Origin: an uncultured Arenicella sp.
GTDB taxonomy: Bacteria > Pseudomonadota > Gammaproteobacteria > Arenicellales > Arenicellaceae
DNA: 64,000 nt
Reading direction: 5' to 3'
Assembly (NCBI GenBank): GCA_938048185.1
Contig: CALIVT010000019.1
Coordinates: forward strand, 87,779-151,778
Of the stretch, positions 46,116 through 54,176 are shown one piece after another. Below the pieces are notes generated by a model. It was given only the letters and a program-made list of their open reading frames with translations, had not been told where the DNA came from and searched no databases. How positions within the stretch are numbered: the stretch's first letter is position 1; the number at the start of each line of letters is the position of its first letter. A program made the translations under genes and the position numbers.

Positions 46116-46645
46116 TACTCTGCCTCCTCGGTAGTTGTTTCTTCTTTCGCCGCGTCAGCGTCAACGTCGCTTGCTTCTTCGGCAGTTTCAGCGGCGGCCT
46201 CTTCAGCAGCAGCTTTTTCGGCTTCAGCGGCTTGGCGTGCGGCTTTTTCTTCCGCAGCTTTCGCTTCAGCTTCGGCTTCAGCAGCACGGGCTGCTTCACG
46301 CTCTTCGTCACGTACGCGCTCGGCTTCGACTTCTTTCATCATGATTGATGGCTCAGTCTCAGCTTTTTTCATCTTTAACACTAGGTTACGGATGATCGCG
46401 TCGTTAAAACGGAAAAGGTTTTCAATTTCGTCCAAGGTCTCTTGGTTCACTTCAACATTCATCATGATGTAGTGAGCTTTGTGGATCTTGTTAATTGGGT
46501 ATGCTAACTGGCGGCGACCCCAGTCTTCGTAGCGATGAACGGTTCCGCCGCCCTGCTCGATAACGCCTTTATAGCGATCGGCCATTGCGGTGACCTGCTC
46601 GCTTTGGTCTGGATGAACCAGATAAGTGATTTCGTAATGTCTCAT
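46115..46645 (-). CDS. rpsF: 30S ribosomal protein S6 with a long acidic C-terminal tail
   Basis: 176 residues: the first 100 are a normal S6 ([57 protein letters not shown]). About 70 further residues form an Ala/Glu-rich, probably helical tail ending TTTEEAE. E. coli S6 has 131 residues with a short tail to which RimK adds glutamates; this tail is much longer. GAGGAG lies 7 bases before the ATG. It is the first gene of the operon, and a repeat array begins 40 bases upstream. Confidence 0.96.
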   Translation of the reverse strand: MRHYEITYLVHPDQSEQVTAMADRYKGVIEQGGGTVHRYEDWGRRQLAYPINKIHKAHYIMMNVEVNQETLDEIENLFRFNDAIIRNLVLKMKKAETEPSIMMKEVEAERVRDEEREAARAAEAEAEAKAAEEKAARQAAEAEKAAAEEAAAETAEEASDVDADAAKEETTTEEAE

Positions 46646-46684
46646 TAGAGCTCCTCACGGTTAAAAAGTTTCCCGATTCGCTTT

Positions 46685-46905
46685 ACAACAGCCCTGAGCT
46701 ATAACAACAGCCCTGAGCTATAACAACAGCCTTGAGCTATAACAACAGCCTTGAGCTATAACAACAGCCTTGAGCTAATAAACAGCCCTGAGCCATAACA
46801 ACAGCCCTGAGCTAATAAACAGCCTTGAGCTAATAAACAGCCCTGAGCTAATAAACAGCCCTGAGCTATAACAACAGCCTTGAGCTAAACAACAGCCCTG
46901 AGCGC
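46685..46905 (-). repeat. 12-copy intergenic tandem repeat (core ACAGCCYTGAGC) upstream of rpsF
   Basis: Twelve units of 17-19 bases share the core ACAGCC(C/T)TGAGC and differ in the linker (TATAAC, TAATAA or CATAAC). Unit lengths not divisible by three exclude a coding repeat. The array lies between the divergent rpsF and pqqD-like genes. Read toward rpsF, several linkers give TGTTATAGC, which resembles an extended minus 10 element. The same core recurs at 63883-64000. The remaining sequence to 47094 shows no supported gene. Confidence 0.95.
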
Positions 46906-47094
46906 AATAAAAAGCATCGGTGAAACAAGGAGTTCGATTTATTAAACGCCGCTAAGCCTTTAAAAAACCTTGGTTTTTACTCAAAAGCCACTGCATGACC
47001 TTCAAGCGAAGCGCGATTCTATAGCAAAGGGGTAATAAACTAAAGGGAAATGCCCCGAAAAAGCGCGTAAAATAGCGGGGAGCCTTTAACCTAC

Positions 47095-47370
47095 GTGACG
47101 CAAACGATCATGAAGTTCCAATTAGCCAAGCACGTGTCGTTTACTGCGGTCGATGACGAGGCGGTGATACTCGACCTTAACTCGGGCGCTTACTATGGTT
47201 TGAACCACATTGGCGCGCAATTAGTAGAGCAGCTAAAGCAAGGTCGCTCCTCAGAACAAGCAAGCAAGCGCATCGCAGAGCAATATCAAATACCTAACGC
47301 GACCGTGGAAAGCGACATACAGGATTTACTATCGCAACTGATTGAACAAGCACTTATTGAACCCGTTTAG
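47095..47370 (+). CDS. PqqD-family peptide chaperone-like protein
   Basis: 91 residues with the PqqD fold pattern: KHVSFTAVDDEAVILDLNSGAYYGLNHIGAQLVEQLKQG, then a winged helix and a C-terminal IQDLLSQLIEQALIEPV. PqqD-like domains bind leader peptides of ribosomally made precursors, or act as small RRE chaperones. The neighbours (nucleotidyltransferase, HprK-like kinase) match the cassette known as the HPr-rel-A system. No PqqE-type radical SAM or PQQ genes are near. The start may be GTG 47095 or ATG 47110; neither has a strong ribosome site. Confidence 0.8.
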   Translation: MTQTIMKFQLAKHVSFTAVDDEAVILDLNSGAYYGLNHIGAQLVEQLKQGRSSEQASKRIAEQYQIPNATVESDIQDLLSQLIEQALIEPV

Positions 47371-48481
47371 CTGCGGTGCACACTCATTGAACTTCACCAG
47401 ACCTAATAAGCAAGAACTCCGAGATTTGGCGAACTTGCTGATGCCAAAAGATGATTCTTGTGACGCGCAAACACTTAAAGCAGATGAGCTACTTAGTAAG
47501 CTCGACTATCACGGCGTCACCCTGCTAGCTAATGAATATTCGAGATTGCCCAAAGGCCTGGAGGCAACAATTGCTCAGCGCAAGGCCATGGCGGTGGCGA
47601 ACGAAGCGCTAAAAATACGCGCCTTAGGCGAACTATTTAACGCCTTTTCAAAAGCAAATAACGCGCCTGCGGTATTGTTTAAAGGCACAGCGCTCGCCTA
47701 CACCGTTTACTCAAAACCTTGGCTACGGCCACGTTCAGATGCCGATATTATTGTCGACCAAGAGCACCGCGACGAATTTGAACAGGTTTTGCTTGAACTT
47801 GGTTACCAAAAGCACTTTGCGATACAAGGAGACTATGTGTCTTACCAAAGCACTTTCAGTAAGCCGTTGGCTGGCGAAAGCGTTCTGGCTATCGACCTGC
47901 ATTGGCGCATTAATAATCGCCAAATACTGGCCAAAACCTACACTGCGAGTGACATAGCAGCGGCCGGGAAAACGCTAACCGCGATATCACCCAATGCGTA
48001 TATACCGAACACCGTTGATAACATTTTAATCGCCAGTTTACACCGTCTGGGCCACCATCAAAATGAAGAGCGGCTGGCTTGGCTATATGATATTCATTTG
48101 CTCGTCCAAGAGCTTGATCAAGACCAGTGGCAGAGCCTATTAGTAAAGTGCGCAAATAAACAACTTGCTGCGATCACGCTCGACGCGCTGCAGACTTGCG
48201 AGGCGCTATTCAATACCAGCATCGACAGTGAAAGTTTGACCGTGCTCACTCAACAAGCGAGCCGATTCGAGCCGAGCCAAATATTTTTACAACGAGACCT
48301 CGCAGAATGGCGCTATTTCCTGAGCGACTTAACCGCCCTGCCTCGAATCAAAGATAAATGGGGCTTTCTTAACGAGACGCTGTTCCCAAGCCCAGCGTAT
48401 GTGCGAGCACAAATGGGAACGCAATCAACCTTACTCGCCTATGTGCAGCGCCTGCTTAGAGGCTTTCGCAGAATTCTGTAG
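47342..48481 (+). CDS. NTP_transf_5-type nucleotidyltransferase family protein
   Basis: 379 residues from TTG 47342. The nucleotidyltransferase core is seen as LFKGTALAYTVYSKPWLRPRSDADIIVD (G-T plus paired Asp residues), followed by SVLAIDLHWRINNRQI and HRLGHHQNEERLAWLYDIHLLV. It overlaps the PqqD-like gene by 29 bases, so the two are translationally coupled, but TTG at 47387 is another possible start. It probably modifies a peptide or small molecule in the same pathway. Its end overlaps the convergent HprK-like gene by 51 bases. Confidence 0.75.
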   Translation: MNKHLLNPFSCGAHSLNFTRPNKQELRDLANLLMPKDDSCDAQTLKADELLSKLDYHGVTLLANEYSRLPKGLEATIAQRKAMAVANEALKIRALGELFNAFSKANNAPAVLFKGTALAYTVYSKPWLRPRSDADIIVDQEHRDEFEQVLLELGYQKHFAIQGDYVSYQSTFSKPLAGESVLAIDLHWRINNRQILAKTYTASDIAAAGKTLTAISPNAYIPNTVDNILIASLHRLGHHQNEERLAWLYDIHLLVQELDQDQWQSLLVKCANKQLAAITLDALQTCEALFNTSIDSESLTVLTQQASRFEPSQIFLQRDLAEWRYFLSDLTALPRIKDKWGFLNETLFPSPAYVRAQMGTQSTLLAYVQRLLRGFRRIL

Positions 48482-49453
48482 TACCGGATTTTCGAGGTAA
48501 TTGGTGATGTGCTGACGCAGCTTGGAAAGCTGCCTGTGTTTGCGCGGATAACTTACTTCGATAACGGGTACCGCAATCGAAATTTGTTTAGCAAAATCAG
48601 CGTGGCCCACTAGGGCCTCGGTGTCAAACAGCTTGGCGCCAACCGTGTGCCGCACAACTTGCAGCATACCCTGAACCTTGGGCAGACGTTTGAATCTCAC
48701 TCGCGCGCTGGGCTCGGGATTAACCCGTAACAAAAAATTCAGAGTTTCAGGTTCCGACACCCCGAGTGCGCACGTGGCATTAGGTAATTTAAGTTGCGGA
48801 TAAGCCGGTAGCATCTTGACGCTGTTGCTTTGGGAATCAAACCGGATAGGTAAAATATCGTCTGATATCTGTCGCCAACGTTCGTCAACGTGCTTAGCCA
48901 ACGTCGATTTACCCGCACCAGACTCAGCGATAATGCCAATGTTGCCCGCACTGGTAGACACGGCGCCAGCGTGCAAGCAATACGTGCTATTCATTGATAG
49001 GAGTATTACTAAGGCAGGCCCGGTTACTAATTCGACATTCAGCGCTGAATGCAAGGGTTCGTCATTCAATACATGAATGTGCGACTCTCGAAAATTGATT
49101 TGACAACCGGGCTGTCCAGCGATGTCTATCTGAGCGCGATGGCCCGAGCGCCAATAACGAATTTCGCGCCCAACTCCGTTCAGCGGCGCTCGGCCAAAAT
49201 ATTGTAGCCGAGAATTTGCAGCACTCATTAAGTTGGGCGCTGAAGTATTCGCGAGTAAGTCTGAAAATTTATCGGTTGCGTACCCATCAGAATACGCGTC
49301 CAAGACTGGAATCTCGTTTTGCATCGCCACAATTTCGCCCGCCAATAAATAACGACATGCGCGCGCAGATCGATCTGCAACTTTTGCGGTAATTCGAATC
49401 AAGACGTTATCCCAAGCAATGTTTACAAGCCCCTGTTTACAAGCCCAAGTCAC
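48431..49453 (-). CDS. HprK-related kinase A-like protein
   Basis: 340 residues from GTG 49453 (start uncertain; ATG at residue 44 is an alternative). The P-loop AESGAGKSTLAKH, preceded by STYCLHAGAVSTSAGNIGII, and ISDDILPIRF are features of HPr serine kinase-like proteins. It has no N-terminal HprK regulatory domain and there is no PTS system in the window, so it is not a classical HPr kinase. With PqqD and nucleotidyltransferase genes it forms a recognised, uncharacterised cassette. Unusually it is encoded on the opposite strand, convergent with them. Confidence 0.8.
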   Translation of the reverse strand: MTWACKQGLVNIAWDNVLIRITAKVADRSARACRYLLAGEIVAMQNEIPVLDAYSDGYATDKFSDLLANTSAPNLMSAANSRLQYFGRAPLNGVGREIRYWRSGHRAQIDIAGQPGCQINFRESHIHVLNDEPLHSALNVELVTGPALVILLSMNSTYCLHAGAVSTSAGNIGIIAESGAGKSTLAKHVDERWRQISDDILPIRFDSQSNSVKMLPAYPQLKLPNATCALGVSEPETLNFLLRVNPEPSARVRFKRLPKVQGMLQVVRHTVGAKLFDTEALVGHADFAKQISIAVPVIEVSYPRKHRQLSKLRQHITNYLENPVLQNSAKASKQALHIGE

Positions 49454-49615
49454 GGGCTCATTAATAGATAATATCGAATTAGCTTGAGCTTGAGAACGCG
49501 CTAACTAATAATTTACCTATGTTTTACACTGTATTATCGAATCTATATTGGTTTACCAGCATTCCGCGTAATTAATTACACGACCAATCAATCAGCAACC
49601 GGTATTGCCAAGCTT

Positions 49616-50080
49616 ATGCCCACTATCTTAGAACGCTATCAAATGCTAACTCGCTACCCCGGTGGTAGATTTATATTTGCAAAATTAGTCGGCTTTTCCG
49701 CGCCTTTTTTCAGCAAAATTAAACCGATTTTTGTCACGCTAAAACCCGCATATTGTGAGACTCAAATCAAAGACCGTAGAGCCGTACGCAATCACCTTGG
49801 CACGATAAACGCAGGAGCCCTGTGCTCAATGGCTGAGATGACAGGCGGCTTAGCGCTGGACACAATTGTGCCTAAATCAATGCGCTGGATACCGCGCACA
49901 ATGACAGTTCAATACGTCGCTAAAGCCACCGGCACGATTACCGCCGTCAGTGAGTTCAACCCCAGTATCGTGAGCGAGGGCGACGTCGTTATCCCTATCG
50001 TAGTCAGTAACGCCAGATCCGAAACTGTGTTTACCGCCGACATTACATTTTATGTGAGTAAAAAACGCGTTAGGCAATAG
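49616..50080 (+). CDS. DUF4442 hotdog-fold protein (thioesterase-like)
   Basis: 154 residues with the DUF4442 pattern: FFSKIKPIFVTLKPAYCETQIKDRRAVRNHLGTINAGALCSMAEMTGGLALD, resembling the PaaI/YiiD C-terminal thioesterase group. RNHLGTINAGALCSMAE holds the putative active-site Asn/His region and the helix. Probable cytosolic acyl-CoA or acyl-ACP thioesterase; substrate unknown. It stands alone on the plus strand and converges with the SDR gene (6 bases between stops). Confidence 0.85.
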   Translation: MPTILERYQMLTRYPGGRFIFAKLVGFSAPFFSKIKPIFVTLKPAYCETQIKDRRAVRNHLGTINAGALCSMAEMTGGLALDTIVPKSMRWIPRTMTVQYVAKATGTITAVSEFNPSIVSEGDVVIPIVVSNARSETVFTADITFYVSKKRVRQ

Positions 50081-50086
50081 TGATAA

Positions 50087-50797
50087 TTACTTCTTTTTCT
50101 TAGCAAATGAACGTTTAATAGGCTGTAAATTAATCTCGTCAACTACGACATCACGCGGTTGATCAAGCGCATGCGCGATGGCCGAAGCGACTGACTCAGC
50201 GGGTATAATGAATTCCTTTCCAGCTTGCGGCGCGAAGTTCAACTCATCAAAGAAATCACTTTGAACCGGCCCAGGGTTGACTAAAATAACTCGGATGTTC
50301 GCGTTCGCACAATCAGCTCTTAGGCTTTGCGCCAAACCGCGTATCGCAAACTTAGTCGCGCAGTAAACTGCACCGGCTTTCGCCCCAGCTAAGCCTGACT
50401 CGCTGCCCACCAGAATCACGTCGCCGCCGCCCTGCGTTTTCATTTTTGGCAGAAAGTGCTTAAGTACGAATAAATTACTGACTAAGTTCGTATTCACCAG
50501 CGTCTTAATTTGCTGATGAGAGAATTGCTCAAGCCCGCCAAATTGCCCAAACCCTGCGTTTAAGACGATTACGTCGGGTGATTTAACATAGCTCTTCAAG
50601 CGCTCAGCCAAGGCATCTAACTCAGACAGATCAATGACCGTTTGCGTCATCTGAATATCGCCAACCGACTGAAAATTACGTGCCATCCCCTCAACACTAA
50701 ATCCTTTTTCGATTAACACATGTGCGGTCGCCAAACCGATTCCTGAGCTTGCACCGGTTACCAATGCAACAGGCTGGTTAAGACTCTCTGAACTCAT
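50087..50797 (-). CDS. SDR family oxidoreductase
   Basis: 236 residues: VTGASSGIGLATAHVLIEKGF, NAGFGQFGG, and the active-site region SESGLAGAKAGAVYCATKFAIRGLAQSLR with Ser, Tyr and Lys. A classical short-chain dehydrogenase; substrate unknown. The ATG overlaps the TGA of the SPL-type radical SAM gene (ATGA), making it the last gene of a four-gene overlapping series. Confidence 0.88.
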   Translation of the reverse strand: MSSESLNQPVALVTGASSGIGLATAHVLIEKGFSVEGMARNFQSVGDIQMTQTVIDLSELDALAERLKSYVKSPDVIVLNAGFGQFGGLEQFSHQQIKTLVNTNLVSNLFVLKHFLPKMKTQGGGDVILVGSESGLAGAKAGAVYCATKFAIRGLAQSLRADCANANIRVILVNPGPVQSDFFDELNFAPQAGKEFIIPAESVASAIAHALDQPRDVVVDEINLQPIKRSFAKKKK

Positions 50798-51810
50798 AAT
50801 GCAGGCTCCTCAAACGACGAATACGCAAATATTTTATCGACGCTAATATGCGGCTCGCAAAGCTCCCCAACGCTGGTGAGCACTTGCGACTCGATTTCTG
50901 AGCTGTAGGTAACCATGCCCTCTTGCTCACTCAAGCCCGCGCTGAACAACCAATGGTCGGGGTGTAATTTGTGCATCGTTTTATAAAAACCTTTGGGCAA
51001 GCGAAAGCCTCCTATCGTTAGACTGTCGATACGCTCGGCATCAAGCTGACTAAACACACCTTCGATCATTTCGGCATAGTCAGCCAAATAATCTTGATGC
51101 CAAATAATCGGGTCAAAGCGCAAGCCAATACGCCACCCATGCTCCTGTAATTTAGCAAGCGCCTCAATGCGTTTCGCCAAGCTCGGCGCACCGAGTTCAA
51201 CCTCTTGCGCAACGCGCTTAGGGCTGAGACTGTAGGCAACAACAACATTATCCTGCGCCGTTTGCTTTAACAGAGAACGAACTTGGGTACTTTTGGTACG
51301 TAACTCTAACACCGCGTTTGGTATGTCTTTAAACGCTGGAACAAAGTGCTCGGCAAAGCCGGTTACGGGTTCATAAGCCAAGCTGTCACAGTCATAACCA
51401 CTGAAAAACCAAGTAGGTTTAGCCTCGTCTTTATGCTGTTCTGCGATCTCACGAATCTCGTCTAAGAAGTCGTCGTAATTGACGAACACCAAGTAACTGG
51501 CCGAACGCAGCATGCCTTGTAAGAAACAGTATCGACAGTCATAAACGCAATTCAACATGTGCGAAAAATAGTAATGTGCTCCGCCCCCAGTCTCATATTG
51601 CGCGGGGGTCGGCATCACCTTTTTATTCTGCTTTGCGGCAAGAATCAGTGATGGATTTTGTTTCTGAATACGAAAATTTTGCGAGTGCGAGTTGAACACT
51701 TCACCGTAACGTTCGATCTCAATCAACGTGGCTTTTGGGTAACGCCTTGCAATGTCTTGCGTTCGCGCTTGGCTGGCCACCGCCGACTCGATGTAGATTG
51801 AATCAACCAC
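50794..51810 (-). CDS. SPL-family radical SAM protein (spore photoproduct lyase-like)
   Basis: 338 residues with the radical SAM cluster CVYDCRYC at Cys88, Cys92 and Cys95, preceded by ARRYPKATLIEIERYGEVFN, a segment typical of spore photoproduct lyase homologues. The GTG start at 51810 overlaps the preceding TAG by one base and has AGGGG upstream. The organism shows no other sign of sporulation, so this is one of the proteobacterial SPL-like proteins, possibly for DNA damage repair; the target is unproven. Confidence 0.88.
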   Translation of the reverse strand: MVDSIYIESAVASQARTQDIARRYPKATLIEIERYGEVFNSHSQNFRIQKQNPSLILAAKQNKKVMPTPAQYETGGGAHYYFSHMLNCVYDCRYCFLQGMLRSASYLVFVNYDDFLDEIREIAEQHKDEAKPTWFFSGYDCDSLAYEPVTGFAEHFVPAFKDIPNAVLELRTKSTQVRSLLKQTAQDNVVVAYSLSPKRVAQEVELGAPSLAKRIEALAKLQEHGWRIGLRFDPIIWHQDYLADYAEMIEGVFSQLDAERIDSLTIGGFRLPKGFYKTMHKLHPDHWLFSAGLSEQEGMVTYSSEIESQVLTSVGELCEPHISVDKIFAYSSFEEPAL

Positions 51811-52679
51811 TAGACATTACCCCTGTCTATTCGTGGCGCAGATTTAGCCAGCATGCCTTGTAACCGCTCTAATAGCACATTGATCGGTGTTGATGGCTTC
51901 AAGCCAAGTGCCCCAACTTCATTTTGAAGGTCGAGAACTGACGCTTTTTTGAGTAACGCATTAAGCTGTTGACGCTGGCTGTGGGTGCAACGTGCCGTTA
52001 ACAAGTTTGCCCACGAGTGCTCAATTTCACGCTGTGGCAGCAGCCCGATGAGTGTTTGCATAAACTCATTCACGATTGCTACGTGAGGCGTCATTAATGC
52101 GGTAATTTTAGCCGCGTTAAGGTGTTCAAAACTCTGCTCTTGATTGTCTGAAATTACTTTAATCGACTGAACCAGTTCGGCTGGACTAAAGGTGCTCGCC
52201 GCTTGAAAGAAAGCGTGGCTCTCCATATCAATCATCGCGCCTTGCGGGTAACTGTTAGTTGGCGCATTAACAGTGGCAATAGCACTGCTATCACCGGGCC
52301 ACTTCGCAGTAAGGGGTGGGTAGTGCTTACGCAGATCATTCGCATTAATCACCGAGTGAACGCGGCAAATTTTGCCAATCATCATATCTGCGTGGCCCGC
52401 GATTCCCAGATTTAGCCACACTCTTGGGCGCTCGAAAAACGCACCGGCCCAACCCACAGCGGTTGCCATAGCCAAGGAACCGATACCAGAGACGACTATC
52501 TCAATATCCGCACCCTCTTTCGAATAACGCCAAAACGGTTTGTCGCATTGCTTCTTTAACCCAAAGTGGTCAACCCAGGGTTTCGCCTCACAATTCAAGG
52601 CACACATAATCGTAAGCAATGATTGATTGTTCACTGATGAGCCAATTGGTGAGGGACTCGTCGTTGAAGAGTTAGTCAC
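51810..52679 (-). CDS. nucleosidase/phosphorylase-like protein (PNP_UDP_1-like)
   Basis: 289 residues starting at GTG 52679, where GGAG stands 8 bases upstream and the codon overlaps the end of the glycosyltransferase gene. The fold of the MTA/SAH-nucleosidase family is visible: MCALNCEAKPWVDHFGLK, VVSGIGSLAMATAVGWAGAFFERP, WLNLGIAGHADMMIGKI, and GAMIDMESHAFFQAA with the conserved Met-Glu. The C-terminal 90 residues are an extra helical part. It probably cleaves or phosphorolyses a nucleoside or futalosine-like compound; the SPL-type gene beside it suggests DNA-repair or nucleotide-salvage links (inference). Confidence 0.78.
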   Translation of the reverse strand: MTNSSTTSPSPIGSSVNNQSLLTIMCALNCEAKPWVDHFGLKKQCDKPFWRYSKEGADIEIVVSGIGSLAMATAVGWAGAFFERPRVWLNLGIAGHADMMIGKICRVHSVINANDLRKHYPPLTAKWPGDSSAIATVNAPTNSYPQGAMIDMESHAFFQAASTFSPAELVQSIKVISDNQEQSFEHLNAAKITALMTPHVAIVNEFMQTLIGLLPQREIEHSWANLLTARCTHSQRQQLNALLKKASVLDLQNEVGALGLKPSTPINVLLERLQGMLAKSAPRIDRGNV

Positions 52680-53505
52680 TACAATACTCCAAAAGTGCTT
52701 GCTCACACTCACTGATAACCACAGTGTTTGAATGTTTGCGGGCACCCTTAAGTAATATATTAAGTTTTTTTTCTAACATGATTTTTGCCGAGAGCGCCAT
52801 CGCGGATTCTGAGTTTGAGTGATGCCTGAGAAATTTTTGCAATGCTAGCACGCGAAACCGATCCATTCCCCAATGTTGGCGCGACAATTGATCTCGATGT
52901 CCGCCATATTTATTAATACAAGGTTGCTCAACGTACGCCACTTCAAATTTACTGCTGATTCTTAGCCACAAATCGTAGTCTTCGCAGGCTGGTAAGGTTT
53001 CATCAAACACGCCCACCTCGGTAAAAACATCGCGATGAATCACGATCGATGAGGGCGACATAGCACACAACGGTAAGCACCGCTCAAAAATCCAACCGCC
53101 CGATTTTTTATGTTTATTCATTTGGTTTACACGCACGCCATCGCGAATCCAAATTTCCTCAGTGTGACAAACCTTCAAGCCGCTTTGTTTAAGCAGCGAC
53201 CACTGGGCGTTTAGCTTATGCGGCAACCACTCATCGTCAGAATCTAAAAACGCAACCCACTCACCGTCAGCAATCGCCAAACCAGCATTGCGGGCGGCGC
53301 TGACGCCCTTGTTTTCTTGACTCAAACAAGTCACCTGAGGAAAGTATAGGTCGAGCATCTGCAGGGTGTCGTCGACCGACCCGTCGTCGACCACGATTAC
53401 CTCGAACTCCTGTTCAAAGCTACTTTCGTCTTGACTGATCACTGACTCAAGGGCGCGCCGCAACACTGAAGATCGGTTATAACTGGGAATGATCACGGAT
53501 AGCAT
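52672..53505 (-). CDS. family 2 glycosyltransferase
   Basis: 277 residues: the GT2 start MLSVIIPSYNRSSVLRRALESVISQ, VIVVDDGSVDDT, the DxD-type SLDSDD-like FLDSDDEWLPHK, and PACEDYDLWLRISS. A cytosolic or membrane-attached GT-A fold enzyme using a nucleotide sugar; acceptor unknown. It is the first gene of the overlapping series that continues to 50087. Confidence 0.9.
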   Translation of the reverse strand: MLSVIIPSYNRSSVLRRALESVISQDESSFEQEFEVIVVDDGSVDDTLQMLDLYFPQVTCLSQENKGVSAARNAGLAIADGEWVAFLDSDDEWLPHKLNAQWSLLKQSGLKVCHTEEIWIRDGVRVNQMNKHKKSGGWIFERCLPLCAMSPSSIVIHRDVFTEVGVFDETLPACEDYDLWLRISSKFEVAYVEQPCINKYGGHRDQLSRQHWGMDRFRVLALQKFLRHHSNSESAMALSAKIMLEKKLNILLKGARKHSNTVVISECEQALLEYCSD

Positions 53506-53675
53506 AAGGCGCGATTTTACTACCAGACGTTAATTTAAGGCATTGTTTTTACGAACAAACTTTGATTTTTTGCGTCAACCACACCAATAGTGTTGCAGCA
53601 ATCATACACGCTATCTAATCAAACGAATTTAACTTAACTGTGCGTTATACGGCCAGGCGTCGTGTGAGTACACGG

Positions 53676-53681
53676 TATAAT
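53676..53681 (+). promoter_or_regulatory. minus 10 element (TATAAT) for the candidate sRNA
   Basis: A perfect TATAAT lies 7-8 bases upstream of the predicted RNA start near 53688. No good minus 35 hexamer is found at 16-18 bases spacing, so activity may need a regulator. Confidence 0.5.
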
Positions 53682-53687
53682 TTCTCC

Positions 53688-53771
53688 CATCAACAAATAT
53701 GAGTTTTTTTGTGACTCTCCTCCTCCACTTTATTGTTGATTTAGCGCCGCTGTTATAGCGGCGTTTTTTTT
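53688..53771 (+). ncRNA. candidate small RNA of about 84 nt
   Basis: No gene fits here, but the plus strand shows a full transcription unit: TATAAT at 53676, a hairpin formed by ATCAACAA (53689-53696) and TTGTTGAT (53733-53740), and a strong terminator CGCCGCT-GTTAT-AGCGGCG plus eight T residues (53745-53771). The first hairpin's loop contains the C/U-rich CTCCTCCTCC (53716-53725), which could pair with ribosome-binding sites. I do not recognise the family. Confidence 0.6.
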
Positions 53772-53853
53772 ATTTCCATTTCAATCAACAAATACGAATT
53801 AACCATTGAAGTTAAGCCCTACCCACATATATAATCGCGCTCCACAGTGAGTC

Positions 53854-53940
53854 GCCGGGGTGGCGGAACTGGTAGACGCGCCGGATTCAAAATCCGGTTC
53901 CTTCACGGGAGTGTCGGTTCGATTCCGACCCTCGGTACCA
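53854..53940 (+). tRNA. tRNA-Leu (anticodon CAA)
   Basis: 87 bases with an encoded CCA end. The anticodon loop TTCAAAA lies between CCGGA and TCCGG, giving CAA at 53888-53890 for the UUG codon. The acceptor GCCGGGG pairs with CCTCGGT, the D region has GGTAGAC, the T arm is GTCGG-TTCGATT-CCGAC, and the long variable arm typical of tRNA-Leu is present. Confidence 0.97.
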
Positions 53941-53954
53941 CTGTAAAAACATCA

Positions 53955-53977
53955 AGCCCCTTAATTGGGGCTTTTTT
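53955..53977 (+). terminator. rho-independent terminator after tRNA-Leu
   Basis: AGCCCC (53955-53960) pairs with GGGGCT (53967-53972) around TTAATT, followed by TTTTTT. Confidence 0.88.
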
Positions 53978-54176
53978 GTGCAACTTACTCATTTGCAACT
54001 TACTCAGACATCCATTGTTGCAAATGGATCATCAAGTATATTTTCACGCGGCGGCGTTTTGTTTGAATAGCGTCGAGTTTGCGTCTGGATCGTCTCTGTT
54101 GGCGGAACTATTACAAAAGCCGGCCGAGTCTAAGTGATCTGTAAGGCTTACTTAAGTAGCTCCCACGATACACCCC

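Noticed and set aside
46026..46472. Long plus-strand frame rich in Ala/Ser opposite rpsF
   Set aside because: It is the antisense of the GCT/GCG-rich codons of the S6 tail and core; no start signal or known domain.
46685..46905. CRISPR-like array
   Set aside because: Units are only 17-19 bases and contiguous, there are no unique spacers of constant length and no cas genes.
53847..54137. Protein frame covering the tRNA-Leu gene
   Set aside because: The first 31 codons are the tRNA itself; the rest has no ribosome site or recognisable domain.
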